Assembly: GCA_030426805.1 (NCBI GenBank) | Contig: JAUHXU010000002.1 | Span: forward strand, 558,001 to 622,000 | Origin: a bacterium | Lineage (GTDB): Bacteria; Planctomycetota; JAFGQW01 | DNA: 64,000 nt | Direction: 5' to 3' | In this document: piece by piece, positions 25,629 through 34,949 of the stretch | Position numbering within the stretch: position 1 is the first letter of the stretch | How the letters are laid out: each line of letters starts with the position of its first letter | The notes under the pieces: generated by a model | The model's input: only the letters and a program-made list of their open reading frames with translations | The model's database searches: none | What the model was told of the DNA's origin: nothing | Made by a program: the position numbers and the translations under genes

Positions 25629-27029
25629 ATGCGTGTAGTTCTGCTCGCCGTGGTTGCGGCGCTGCTCCCCGCGGTGCTGGCCCAGTCGGCGACCGCCCAG
25701 TATCACTCCGGTGTCTACATCGGCGGCGGCTACAACGGCACGACCTCGTCGCTCCAAACGGCGTGGGGCATCTTTCGCTACGACGCCAACGCCGGCACGA
25801 TGACCACCGTGACGATCCCCGGCGGCAATTGCCACGGGATCGCGATGGACTTCGACAACCGTTCGCTCGTCTTCGCGGTGCAGCGCCCGGCCCAGGTCGT
25901 GTCGAGCGGGCCCGAGGGCAGCGGCGCGGTGGCGATCCCCGGTGGCGTCGAGTCCGGCCTCTACCGGTGGAACCCGACCAACGGCCAGATCTCGACGATC
26001 GTCAGCAACATCGAGATGTTCTTCCGCGCCGGCAAGATCTGCGTGAACCAGGACGGCGACTACGTCATCGGCAGCCGGACGAAGTCGAACGGCTACGTCG
26101 TGTTCAAGGTCGATCAGGCCGGCGCGATCTCGACGATCCTCGGGACGCCGCAACTCGGCCGCGCGGGCCGTTTCGACGGCGCGATCCGCATCGACCCCGA
26201 CACCGGTCACTACCTCGTGTGCGACTACACGTCGAACACGACGTCGTCGATTCGGTATCCGGTGCTCGAGGTGCAGGAGGACGGGACGTCACGCAACTGG
26301 AGCACCGGCGGCGCCTACGGCTGGGACGGCCGCTACTCGGCGCCGTACGACCTGCGCACCGGAGAGATCGCCGGCCCGTCGGGTTCCTACGTCTACCGTC
26401 TGACGCCCGGCGTCGACGCGCGGACGACGCTCGGCACGATCGTCAACCTGGCGAGCGGCACGCAGGTTCGCGTCGCCGAGTGGGACCTCCAGAGCGCTCC
26501 GTCGCGACGCTGGGTCGCGGTCGGCTACGAGGGATTCTCGAACGACCCGTACGAGAACGTGCTCTATCACATCGACGAGGTGAGCCGGTCGGCGACGGCG
26601 ACGTTCCTGTCGCCGAAGAAGATGACGATCAACCACGATCTCGTCTTCTGGCGCGGGCGCCACCTCCAGACGGTGAAGACGGGTCCGCGACAGTGGGACC
26701 TCCGGGTGAGTGCGCCGGCGCACGCGGGCCAGCGGTATGCGGTCGCGATGTCGATGCGCGGGATCCGGCCCGGCACGCTGCTTCCCGACGGGCGACGATT
26801 GCTGCTGAACATCGACACGCTCGCGCTGCTGACGCTCGGCAACTGGATCCCCGGCGTGTTTCGACCCGGGCCCGGCGTGCTCGATGCGAATGGCGAGGCC
26901 GTCGCGTCGATCGACGTCCGAGGGCTTCCCGAGATCGGTTGGCCGTTCTGGATCGGTGCCGTCGTGCTCGACCCGGCCGGGCCCGCCGGCATCGGGCTCG
27001 TCCCCGATCCGATCGTGATCCGGCTCTGA
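25629..27029 (+). CDS. Exported protein, third member of the local paralogue family
   Basis: 466 aa. Signal peptide MRVVLLAVVAALLPAVLAQ. The N-terminal two thirds has propeller-like repeats (WGIFRYDANAGTMTTVTIPG, GLYRWNPTNGQISTIVSN, DYVIGSRTKSNGYVVFKVDQ). The last 110 residues match the tail of the products at 8428 and 9884: WDLRVSAPAHAGQRYAV, LPDGRRLLLNIDTLALL, GVLDANGEAVASID, VLDPAGPAGIGLVPDP. The start has an extended Shine-Dalgarno, GAGAGGTG at 25613-25620. A TATCGT element lies upstream near 25585. Function unknown; the propeller assignment is from pattern only. Confidence 0.85.
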   Translation: MRVVLLAVVAALLPAVLAQSATAQYHSGVYIGGGYNGTTSSLQTAWGIFRYDANAGTMTTVTIPGGNCHGIAMDFDNRSLVFAVQRPAQVVSSGPEGSGAVAIPGGVESGLYRWNPTNGQISTIVSNIEMFFRAGKICVNQDGDYVIGSRTKSNGYVVFKVDQAGAISTILGTPQLGRAGRFDGAIRIDPDTGHYLVCDYTSNTTSSIRYPVLEVQEDGTSRNWSTGGAYGWDGRYSAPYDLRTGEIAGPSGSYVYRLTPGVDARTTLGTIVNLASGTQVRVAEWDLQSAPSRRWVAVGYEGFSNDPYENVLYHIDEVSRSATATFLSPKKMTINHDLVFWRGRHLQTVKTGPRQWDLRVSAPAHAGQRYAVAMSMRGIRPGTLLPDGRRLLLNIDTLALLTLGNWIPGVFRPGPGVLDANGEAVASIDVRGLPEIGWPFWIGAVVLDPAGPAGIGLVPDPIVIRL

Positions 27030-27036
27030 CGGACGG

Positions 27037-27741
27037 CTACGCCGTCGACTCGTTGTCCGGATGGTGGGGCGACTCCGCGGTCGCCCAGCGGATCTGCAGG
27101 CCGAGCAAGAGCAGCACGTTCGGCAGCACGACGAGCAGCGTGTAGTAGCGCGGCTCGGCGCCGATGCGGATCAGCATGTCGTACGTGCCGTGCAGCACCA
27201 CCGCCGACGCGACCCCGGCGACGAGCAACCAGAACGCGCCGGCTCGCGTCGCCGCGAACTTCGCGCGACCGATGAAGTAGCCGGCGCCGCCGGTGAACGC
27301 GACGTGCGCCAGCGTCGACGTGAACGCGAGCAGCACCATCGTGTCGGCACCGAACGACTCGATCTGCTTGTAGACGTTCTCGACGGACGCGAAGCCGAGC
27401 CCCGACGCGATGCCGTAGACGATGCCGTCCAGCGGCTCGTCGAACTCGTGGTGTGCCCAGAACGGGATCAGGACCGCGGCGATCTTGAAACCCTCCTCGG
27501 CGGCGGCCGTGACGACGAAGTCGTCGACGAGTCCGCGCGTGAACGAGTCGTCGAACCAGCCGAGCATCTCCTGGTAGAAGGGGCGCAACCAGACGACCGC
27601 GAGCGCGGCGCCGCACCCGAGCGCGAACGCCTTCAGTACGAGCAGGCGGGGCTCGGGCTCCAGCCGGTCCTTGCGGCGGAAGTACCACAACCAGAACAGG
27701 CCGGGGGCGAAGCCGAGGAGAAGCGTCTCGATCGTGGGCAT
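27037..27741 (-). CDS. PrsW-family intramembrane protease-like protein
   Basis: 234 aa with about seven hydrophobic helices. The motifs of the PrsW/CPBP-like glutamic membrane proteases are present: AAAEEGFKIAAV (EExxK, near residue 86), SVENVYK, LAHVAFTGGAGY and LHGTYDML (HxxxD). Bacillus PrsW cleaves an anti-sigma factor; no sigma or anti-sigma gene is nearby, so the substrate is unknown. ATG 27741 is preceded on the minus strand by TACAAT at 27755-27750, only 8 nt away, so the transcript is probably leaderless or nearly so. Confidence 0.85.
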   Translation of the reverse strand: MPTIETLLLGFAPGLFWLWYFRRKDRLEPEPRLLVLKAFALGCGAALAVVWLRPFYQEMLGWFDDSFTRGLVDDFVVTAAAEEGFKIAAVLIPFWAHHEFDEPLDGIVYGIASGLGFASVENVYKQIESFGADTMVLLAFTSTLAHVAFTGGAGYFIGRAKFAATRAGAFWLLVAGVASAVVLHGTYDMLIRIGAEPRYYTLLVVLPNVLLLLGLQIRWATAESPHHPDNESTA

Positions 27742-27865
27742 GGCATCGGATTGTATCGACCGGATCGGCCTGCGAGCTTGTCCGGGGCGGGCGATCCGCC
27801 GACGTGCTACACTCCCAGGGCACGCTTGGATGACCGTCGGGGTCGGTCCGCGAGAGAGGTGAACG

Positions 27866-29698
27866 ATGATCGCTCGCTTCGCCATGGCGATGGGGGGGCT
27901 GCTGTTCGCGCTGAGCGCGGCGGCGCAGACCACCCCGAAGGTGCCGGCCGTTCCGGCGATCGACGCCGGTGTGGCGCGCTTCGTGCGATTGCTGCGGGTC
28001 GAGGGCCGTCTGACCGGCGGCGCCGACTGGCAGGTCTGGTGGGCGCTCAACAAGGACCGCTACATCGGCTTGGCGCGGCGGGAAGCACCGCGCGCCGGCG
28101 ACACGGGGCGCCGCGAACCCCCGACCGTGCCGGCGACGCTGCGCGCGCGACTGGTCCGGCCGGACATCGAACTGGCGCTGCGCGACCGCAAGACCGCCGT
28201 GCGTCGGAGTGCGGCCTACGCGCTCGGGCTGCTCGGGGATCCGGCGTCCGTGCCGGCCCTCAGCGCGGCGCTCGCCGACGACAACACCGAGGTGCAGGAC
28301 ACCGTGATCCTCGCCCTCGGACTGCTCGGTCGCGCCGCGGCCGCCGAGACCGTACCGATTCTCGAGGGGCTCGCGCGCGGGCGAAAGTCGGCCGCGCGCC
28401 GACTCGGGCGCAACAGCGTCAATGACGGGCGCCGTGCGCTCGCCACGCTCGCGCTCGGCATGACCGGCGATCCGGAGACGGTGCTCCGACTGGCGCGACT
28501 CGCGCGCGGCGACCGCGAGAGCCGCGACGTGCGGGCGGCCGGTGTCGTCGCGCTCGGCCTGCTCGGCGGGTCGACGTCCGCGTCCGTGCTCGTGGACATC
28601 TATCGCGACAAGCGCGCCGGAATCCAGGTGCGCGCGCTCGCGGTCGAGGCGCTCGGACGCGTCGGTGGACGCCTGGCGCGGCGCGTGTTGCTGCGCGCGA
28701 TCGAGCACGACAAGACCGACGTCCGTCGCGCGGCGGCGCTCGCGCTCGGTGAGATCCCGTTCGAGTCCGAGGCGGAGCGCGCGCTCGCGATCGCCCGGAC
28801 GCGCCGCGCCGCGCTCGCCGACGGCGCGGGGCCGGCGGCGACGCGCCTCGACGCGATGATCGCCGACCTGACGGCGACGGCCGCGCGGGAGGCGAAGACG
28901 CTCGACCGCGAACGAAGCCTGCGCATCCGAAAGCTGCGCGCCGCCGCGTGGAGCGACAAGGAATACGCGGTGCGCCAGTTCGCGACGCTCGCCCTCGGGC
29001 AGGTCGGCACCACCGCCGATCGCGACCTGATCGCCGACATCTTCTACCGCGAGACGCTCGACGTGCGGCCGTTCGCGGCCCTCGCGCTCGGGATCTTGAG
29101 CGGCCGCGGCCAGGACGACGGGGCGGTCGCACGGTTCCTCGCCGGCGCACTGGCCGCCGAACGCCGCCAAGACCACCGGATCGCGATCGCGATCGCGCTG
29201 GGCATCGGCGGATCGGAGATCGCGGCGCCGGCGGTTCGCGCGCAACTCCAGGACACGAGCGATCCGCTCAGCCGTTCCTACTACGCCCTCGCACTCGGAC
29301 TGCTGCGCGACCACGAGGGAATGGACGCGGTGCTCGGTGCGTTGTCGGACGCGCGCGATCGCGACGCGCGGGTGCTCGCCGTCATCGGGGCGGGGCTCCT
29401 CCTCGGGCCCGAGAGCGCGGATCGCCTCGCGGCGACCGTGCGGCGGAGCAACGACCGGCTCGACCGGGAAGCGGCGGCGTCGGCGCTCGCGTTGCACGCG
29501 CGCCCCGAAGACCTGCGCCTGCTCAGCGGCTTCATCCGCGACGGGTCGATCCCGGCCGCGACGCGGGCCTTCGTCGTCGAGGCGCTCGGTTTGGCGGCGG
29601 ACGCGCGTGACCCGAGCCCGATCGCCCGACTGGCGGGCGCCCACAACTACCACATCGCGTTCACCGCGATCGACTACGCGATCCGTCGAAAGTGGTAG
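27866..29698 (+). CDS. Large exported HEAT-repeat protein
   Basis: 610 aa. Signal peptide residues 1-21 (AMGGLLFALSAAAQ). After a linker, residues 55-62 read WQVWWALN, a signature shared with the paralogue at 31194, and from about 90 to the end there are at least a dozen HEAT/PBS-lyase-type helix pairs with the recurrent ALGLLG/LALG pattern (VRRSAAYALGLLGDPASVPA and many more). A central charged coiled stretch (about 315-355) splits the array. These arrays scaffold protein contacts. Extended Shine-Dalgarno GAGAGGTGAACG leads into ATG. The stop overlaps the following metallophosphatase gene. Confidence 0.88.
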   Translation: MIARFAMAMGGLLFALSAAAQTTPKVPAVPAIDAGVARFVRLLRVEGRLTGGADWQVWWALNKDRYIGLARREAPRAGDTGRREPPTVPATLRARLVRPDIELALRDRKTAVRRSAAYALGLLGDPASVPALSAALADDNTEVQDTVILALGLLGRAAAAETVPILEGLARGRKSAARRLGRNSVNDGRRALATLALGMTGDPETVLRLARLARGDRESRDVRAAGVVALGLLGGSTSASVLVDIYRDKRAGIQVRALAVEALGRVGGRLARRVLLRAIEHDKTDVRRAAALALGEIPFESEAERALAIARTRRAALADGAGPAATRLDAMIADLTATAAREAKTLDRERSLRIRKLRAAAWSDKEYAVRQFATLALGQVGTTADRDLIADIFYRETLDVRPFAALALGILSGRGQDDGAVARFLAGALAAERRQDHRIAIAIALGIGGSEIAAPAVRAQLQDTSDPLSRSYYALALGLLRDHEGMDAVLGALSDARDRDARVLAVIGAGLLLGPESADRLAATVRRSNDRLDREAAASALALHARPEDLRLLSGFIRDGSIPAATRAFVVEALGLAADARDPSPIARLAGAHNYHIAFTAIDYAIRRKW

Positions 29699-31089
29699 GG
29701 ATCGCGCGCGCGCTCCTCGCGGTCGCCCTGATCGGCGCGACGGCCGGTGCCGCGGCGTCGCAGCGGCTCGTCGTGCCGCCGCTCGTCGTCCGACCGGGCG
29801 CCGAGTCGGCGACGGTTCACGTCGTCGCCGAACCCGGCGACGCGGGCGCGTTGCCGCGGTTCGAGTGGCGGTCGGCGTCGTCGGAGGCGTGGACGTCCGT
29901 CGATGCGCCGACGCATCGGCAGGGGAGGTCGCTCGCGTGGCACCTCGACGGCCTCGAGCCGGGCCGACGCTACCGCTACCGCGTCCACGGCGCGCGCCCG
30001 CACGTCGGCGAGTTCGTGACGCGTCGACCGGCCGGCTCGACGTTCACGTTCGCGCTGCTCGCCGATCCGCACATCCTCGTCCGCGAGTTCACACCGGCGG
30101 AACTCGAGGCGTATCCGCTGCCCGACCGCGTCGTCGCACGGCACGGCACGGCGGATCACGCGCTTCGCACGCTGCGCTGGTGGCGCGCCTACGGGCACGC
30201 GATGCTGCCGCGGGTCTCGGAACTCGTCGTGCGCGCCGGCCCCGACTTCGTGATCAACCTCGGCGACATGGTCGACCTACACGGGTTCGGCTTCAACGTG
30301 CCCCCGCCGGACGAGACGTGGGCCCGCAAGGGGTTCCTCGACTACCGGCGACTGCTCGGCCCGCTCGGTTCGCGCGCGGGGCACTTCGCCGTGATCGGCA
30401 ACTGGGACGGGGAGCGTGGGCACTTCACGGACGCCGAGCGGGAGCGTTCGCGCCGGGCTCGCTTCGCCCTGCTGCCCAATCCGGACGACTCGACGTATCC
30501 CGAGGGTGGCAGTCCCGACCAGGACTACTACGCGTTCACGTGGGGCGATGCGTTGTTCGTCGTGCTCAACGTGATGACCTACACGAAGGCCGCGAACCTG
30601 CTCGATCGAAAGGACGATCCGGGCCGTCCCGATGCGTTTTCACTCGGCGAACGACAGCTCGCGTGGTTCGAGAAGACGCTCGCGAACGCGAAGGCGAAGT
30701 GGCGCTTCGTCTGCATTCATCACGCGGTGGGGGGCAACGGCGGCAACGAGCGCAACTCCGCGTACGGTCGCGGCGGCGGTCGCGCGGCGCACGTCGGTGA
30801 ACAAGCGCGCGTCCACGCGCTGATGCGCAAGCACCACGTCCACGCGTTCTTCTACGGGCACGACCACGTCTTCACCGACATCGTCGTCGACGGCATCCAC
30901 TACACGCTTCCGGGCAGTTGCGGTGCGCCGTGGAAGTTCACGACGGCACAGACCGGGTACGAGCGCTACTGGCCGGACTCCGGCTTCGCCCGGGTGCGCG
31001 TCTCGCCGCGGGACGTCGAGGTCGTCTTCGTCAGCGACCATGCGCAAATCCTTCACCGTTACCGCATGGACAACCCCGCTCCCGAGTAG
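29692..31089 (+). CDS. Exported metallophosphatase (calcineurin-like, purple-acid-phosphatase type layout)
   Basis: 465 aa. GTG 29692 overlaps the previous gene by 7 nt. Signal peptide about residues 1-23. Residues 25-105 form a fibronectin-III-like domain (WHLDGLEPGRRYRYRVHG), as in the N-terminal domain of purple acid phosphatases. The metallophosphatase core has all metal motifs: LADPH, NLGDMVD, GNWDGE (the usual GNH with Trp for His), CIHHAVGG and FYGHDHVF. The product is a secreted phosphoesterase; the substrate is not known. Coupling to a HEAT-repeat protein on one side and a HEAT paralogue on the other suggests a functional cluster. Confidence 0.88.
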   Translation: MVGIARALLAVALIGATAGAAASQRLVVPPLVVRPGAESATVHVVAEPGDAGALPRFEWRSASSEAWTSVDAPTHRQGRSLAWHLDGLEPGRRYRYRVHGARPHVGEFVTRRPAGSTFTFALLADPHILVREFTPAELEAYPLPDRVVARHGTADHALRTLRWWRAYGHAMLPRVSELVVRAGPDFVINLGDMVDLHGFGFNVPPPDETWARKGFLDYRRLLGPLGSRAGHFAVIGNWDGERGHFTDAERERSRRARFALLPNPDDSTYPEGGSPDQDYYAFTWGDALFVVLNVMTYTKAANLLDRKDDPGRPDAFSLGERQLAWFEKTLANAKAKWRFVCIHHAVGGNGGNERNSAYGRGGGRAAHVGEQARVHALMRKHHVHAFFYGHDHVFTDIVVDGIHYTLPGSCGAPWKFTTAQTGYERYWPDSGFARVRVSPRDVEVVFVSDHAQILHRYRMDNPAPE

Positions 31090-31193
31090 CCGTCCTTCAG
31101 CCGCTACCCGACGATGTCGATCGAACGACCATGGGTGTGCGCCTCGATGGGGGCGTTGCATCCGGGGAGCGAATCGGGATAGGGGTATCAGCG

Positions 31194-32960
31194 ATGGGGA
31201 TGCGCATCAGGGCCTTCGTGGCGATCGCCGCGTGGCTCGCGACCACGGCGGCGGCGCAAGTCGCCCGCACGGATCCGGCCGCGACGGCCTCGGTAACGTG
31301 GACGCGCTGGTGGGCGCTGAACGAGGAGCGATTCCTCGATCTCGGTGCGCGGCAGCGAATCGTGACGGTCACGCCGAGCGACAGCTTCGGCGCGCCGACG
31401 GCTGACACGTTGGCATCCGTCGATCGACGTCGTGTCGACGCCGCGTTGCGCGTGCTCGCGATCGGCAGTCGCGACGAACACCACTCGGTCCGCGTCGCGG
31501 CCAGTCGTGCGCTCGGCTATCTCGCCGCGCCGCAGGCGACCGGCGACCTCGTGCGCGCACTCGGTGACGATGACCTCGCGGTGCGCGAGAGTGCCGTCGT
31601 CGCCCTCGGACTGAGCGACGATCCGCGTGCGGCCGAGCCGCTCGTCGCGTTGCTCGACGGGTCGCGCAAGGCGACCCTGCGCGTCCGGGCGCTCGCCGCG
31701 CTCTCGCTCGGGTTGCTCGGGACGGCCGACGGGCTCGACGCGCTCGGTGCGGTCGCGACGGCCCGGGACCTGCCGCGCGATCTTCGCGTCTCGGCGCTGA
31801 TCGGGACCGGACTCGTGCGCGACGAGGCGGCGCGGCGCGTGCTCGAGCGCGCGCTCGACGCCCGCTGGTGCGGCGCTGCGGAGAGTGCCGCGATCGCGAT
31901 CGCGCTCGGATGCCAGCGGGACCCCGCGGCGCTCAAGCCGCTGGCGCGACTGCTTCGCGACCGGCGCGCCTCGGTCCGCCGCGCCGCGGCGCTCGCGATC
32001 GGCACGTTCCCGCGCAACGCGGCGCTGAGCCGGAGCCTGCGCGCCGCGCGCGAGCACCTCGACGATGCCGACGATACCGAGATGGGCGGCCGCGCCCGAA
32101 AGCGCCTCGAGGACTACATCGCACGCGAGCGCGCGGCGTTGGACAAGGCGCGCACCGACGAGGCGACGCGCTGGGCGCGGCTGCGCGCCGGGCTCCGCCG
32201 CGTCGCGACGAAGGACGCCGACCACGGGGCGCGCGCGCACGCGCTCATCGCGCTCGGCCAAGTCGGTGAACGCGTCGACGCGAATCTTCTCGCGGGCACG
32301 CTTCGTCGCGGGCGCCACGATCACCGCGGGTTCGCGGCGGTCGCACTCGGGATCTTCGCCCGCCGCCACGACGCGCTCCGTGCCGACGTCGTCGCGGAAC
32401 TGCGTCGCGTCGCACGGACCGAGCGATCGGTCGACGTGCGCGGGGCGCTGCTCGTCGCGCGCGGCCTCGCCCACGATCGCGGCGCGGCGGTCGACGCGAT
32501 CGCCGACCTGGGCGCCGATCGGGAGCCGTCGCTTCGGGGCTACGCCGCGATCACGCTCGGTCTCCTCGGCGAGCGCCGGGCGGCGCGGCAGGTCGCGGAT
32601 GCGTTGCTCGACGTGCGCGATCCCGATGCGCAGCGTCGCATCGCCTACGGCCTCGCTCGAATCGGCGGTCCGCGCGAGGTCGCGCGCTTCCGCCGCGCGC
32701 TCGGCACCGACACGGACGTGCAAACCCGGGTCGCGGCCGCGACGGGGCTCGCGTTCCTCGGGGGGCTCGATGCGCTCTCCGCGCTCGAGCGCTTCCTCGC
32801 GGACGAGGGCCAACCGGCGCTCGCGCGCGCCCAGGTCGCCGAGGCGCTCGGCCTCGCGAACGACCGCCGCGGCGCGGCGCCGCTCGCCCGCATCACCGCC
32901 GGCTACGACGAGGCCCTGGGCTTCGCCGCCGTCGACCGCATCGTCGCGATGACCTGGTAG
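31194..32960 (+). CDS. Large exported HEAT-repeat protein, paralogue of the 27866 product
   Basis: 588 aa. ATG 31194 or 31200 could be used; both give the signal peptide [19 protein letters not shown]. Residues 36-43 are WTRWWALN, matching the signature of the paralogue two genes upstream, and the rest is an array of HEAT-type helix pairs ([40 protein letters not shown]). A charged break lies mid-protein, as in the paralogue. The pair thus arose by duplication around, or with transfer of, the metallophosphatase gene between them. It converges on the retron operon with a 19-nt gap. Function unknown. Confidence 0.88.
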   Translation: MGMRIRAFVAIAAWLATTAAAQVARTDPAATASVTWTRWWALNEERFLDLGARQRIVTVTPSDSFGAPTADTLASVDRRRVDAALRVLAIGSRDEHHSVRVAASRALGYLAAPQATGDLVRALGDDDLAVRESAVVALGLSDDPRAAEPLVALLDGSRKATLRVRALAALSLGLLGTADGLDALGAVATARDLPRDLRVSALIGTGLVRDEAARRVLERALDARWCGAAESAAIAIALGCQRDPAALKPLARLLRDRRASVRRAAALAIGTFPRNAALSRSLRAAREHLDDADDTEMGGRARKRLEDYIARERAALDKARTDEATRWARLRAGLRRVATKDADHGARAHALIALGQVGERVDANLLAGTLRRGRHDHRGFAAVALGIFARRHDALRADVVAELRRVARTERSVDVRGALLVARGLAHDRGAAVDAIADLGADREPSLRGYAAITLGLLGERRAARQVADALLDVRDPDAQRRIAYGLARIGGPREVARFRRALGTDTDVQTRVAAATGLAFLGGLDALSALERFLADEGQPALARAQVAEALGLANDRRGAAPLARITAGYDEALGFAAVDRIVAMTW

Positions 32961-32979
32961 CGCCTGGCGCGCTGCCGGC

Positions 32980-33294
32980 TCAGAACTCGACGGAGATCGT
33001 CTTTCGGCAGAAGCTGACCGGGAACGCGACGGTGCTGAGGACGACGTCGGCGAAGCCGAAGCCGTCGTAGGCGGTGTAGTTCGCGCGGTCGTCGACCAGG
33101 TCGCGCACGTCCGGCGCGCCGCCGATCGGCAGGAGGCCCCAGAACGCGTACCATTGCGATGTCGACGCGGTCTCGCCGCCGGTCGCACCGGCGCCGACGG
33201 TGTGGTAGACCGACTGGCACGCGGGCAGCAGCGCGCACAGCGTGCACAGGACGACTGCAGCGGCGCGGCGTCGGCGGGTTCGCGGTCGATTCAT
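32980..33294 (-). CDS. Small Bor-like lipoprotein, last gene of the retron operon
   Basis: 104 aa. The N-terminus is arginine-rich followed by a hydrophobic run and lipobox LLPAC (Cys28), so it should be lipidated and envelope-anchored. The mature part reads SQWYAFWGLLPIGGAPDVRD, DGFGFADVVLSTVAFPVSFC, which resembles the Bor family of short phage- and genome-encoded lipoproteins (FWGL-P, then a D-x-LS hydrophobic segment). The ATG at 33294 shares one base with the methyltransferase stop (TGATG), with GAGAGG 6 nt upstream, so it is translated together with it. Whether it takes part in retron function, or is only co-transcribed, is open. Confidence 0.75.
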   Translation of the reverse strand: MNRPRTRRRRAAAVVLCTLCALLPACQSVYHTVGAGATGGETASTSQWYAFWGLLPIGGAPDVRDLVDDRANYTAYDGFGFADVVLSTVAFPVSFCRKTISVEF

Positions 33295-34949
33295 CACGGC
33301 CTCTCGGATGGGGTTGGGCCGATTGAACCCGAGCCACCCGCGGAGTGCAACCTCCGGTCCTCCGCGAGGAACCCGTCGACGAGTCGATCGACCCGCGCGG
33401 CGTCGCCGCCCCGTGCCGCCCGCGCGAGGCGTCGACCGAGCGGACCGGCGAGCACCGCGGCGTCCGGCGCCGGGAGCGCGCGGAGTTGCGACGCGCGGAG
33501 GTACGGGAACAGGCGGTCGCCGGACTCGAACGCGAGTGCGTGATAGCGTCGGATCGCGGCGCTGTTCAGCCAGGCGCACAAGGCATGCACCGGAATGTCC
33601 TCGTGGGGACGGAGCACGTAGAGCGTGTTCAGCGCCCACGCACCCGATTCGTCGACCGCGGCGCACGGTCGGTCGGTCACGCGTCGCACGAGGAGCTTCG
33701 GGCGCGCCGCGAAGATCGCGGGGTCCTTGACGCGGCGGGGTGACAGCCGATCGAGACGGATTCCGGTGGCGTCCGCGATCGAGTAGGGGCCGACGGCGGC
33801 ACCGGTGATCAGGGGGCGCGCGCCGGGATGGTCGGCAGCGACGATCGCCGGATCCCGCCGGCCGCACTCGAGGCCGCGTGCGATCGCCGCGTGATCGCCG
33901 ACCCGCGCCGGCAGCCGCTCGAGTCGCGCGAGGAACGCGAGCTCGCGGTCGCCGCACGAAAACGCGATCGGTGCCCCCGGTCGACGGGCCCACTTGGCGG
34001 GGGCGGGTCCGGTACGACGCGTCGGCGGCGTCGCCGTGTGGTCGATGCGCACGAGCGCGCGGCCCCGCGCACCACGGCGTCCGACGAGCGCGACCGCCTC
34101 GACGCTCGCGCCGGGGAAGCACTGTCCGAGCGCGATCACCCGCTCGAGCCGCGCGCCGGCGAACAGCCGCCGACGGATCGGCGCGAACGTCTCGGCCGCG
34201 AGCACCGGGCGGGGGAGCAGCAGCCCGTATCGCCCGCCGACGACCAGCCGATCGAGGGCGAGCTCGACGAACAGCGACCACGCGTCGAACTGCCCGCGCG
34301 CGGTCGCGAACCGTTCGTCCGGCGCAATGCCGATCCGGCCCCGCTTGACGCTCAGGTAGGGCGGGTTGCCGACGACGATGTCGTAGCGCGACCGGAGGAC
34401 CGCGGAGTCGTCGGCAAGCGCGTCGGCGCATTCGAGTCGCACGCGCGACGCATTGGTCGGCCCGCGTTCGAGCGCCGCGCGCGCGGCGGCGACGGCACCC
34501 GCATCACGGTCGATTCCCGAGAGCCGCGGTGCGTGGTCGCGGAGTCGCGCGGCCGCCGCGAGCAGGAATGCACCGCCGCCGACCGCCGGGTCGAGGACGC
34601 GCATTCCGCGAGCCCGCCGCGGGATCGTCTCGGCGACGATCATGTCCGCGACCGATCGCGGCGTGAAGAACGAGCCGCGTCGACGGCGGGTCGTCCGTGT
34701 TTCGCGCAGCGCCACGCCGGATTCGGTCCGGGTCGGCACGAGCGCGAGCAGCCGCTCGTAGAGCGTGCCGATCGCGTCGGCCGGCGCGTCGGTGTCGATG
34801 CAGTCGGCGAGACCGTCGGTCGCGAAACGTGTCAGCGCGCGCCGGTAGGCGGCGTCGAGGTCGCGGGCCCGGCTGCGGCGGAGGCGGTCGACGAGGCGAT
34901 CGCGTGCGCGCGACTCCGCGCGGTCGACCGCGTCTACGCGCTCGGCCAT
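33294..34949 (-). CDS. N6-adenine DNA methyltransferase with TaqI-like recognition domain, coupled to retron RT
   Basis: 551 aa. The N-terminal helical region (1-90) leads to GSFFTPRSVADMI (FTP near 95-97, typical entry to N6 methylases), SAM-binding motif I DPAVGGGAFL (120-129) and catalytic motif IV NPPY (195-198). The C-terminal half matches the TaqI_C specificity domain: PKLLVRRVTDRPCAAVDESG, ALNTLYVLRP, LCAWLNSAAIRRYHAL and FPYLRASQLRALPAP. No endonuclease motif is visible, so it looks like a stand-alone methyltransferase with its own target recognition. ATG 34949 overlaps the RT stop by 16 nt, implying translational coupling. No restriction gene is nearby. Its target could be the host genome or the retron DNA; that cannot be read from sequence. 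Confidence 0.92.
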   Translation of the reverse strand: MAERVDAVDRAESRARDRLVDRLRRSRARDLDAAYRRALTRFATDGLADCIDTDAPADAIGTLYERLLALVPTRTESGVALRETRTTRRRRGSFFTPRSVADMIVAETIPRRARGMRVLDPAVGGGAFLLAAAARLRDHAPRLSGIDRDAGAVAAARAALERGPTNASRVRLECADALADDSAVLRSRYDIVVGNPPYLSVKRGRIGIAPDERFATARGQFDAWSLFVELALDRLVVGGRYGLLLPRPVLAAETFAPIRRRLFAGARLERVIALGQCFPGASVEAVALVGRRGARGRALVRIDHTATPPTRRTGPAPAKWARRPGAPIAFSCGDRELAFLARLERLPARVGDHAAIARGLECGRRDPAIVAADHPGARPLITGAAVGPYSIADATGIRLDRLSPRRVKDPAIFAARPKLLVRRVTDRPCAAVDESGAWALNTLYVLRPHEDIPVHALCAWLNSAAIRRYHALAFESGDRLFPYLRASQLRALPAPDAAVLAGPLGRRLARAARGGDAARVDRLVDGFLAEDRRLHSAGGSGSIGPTPSERP

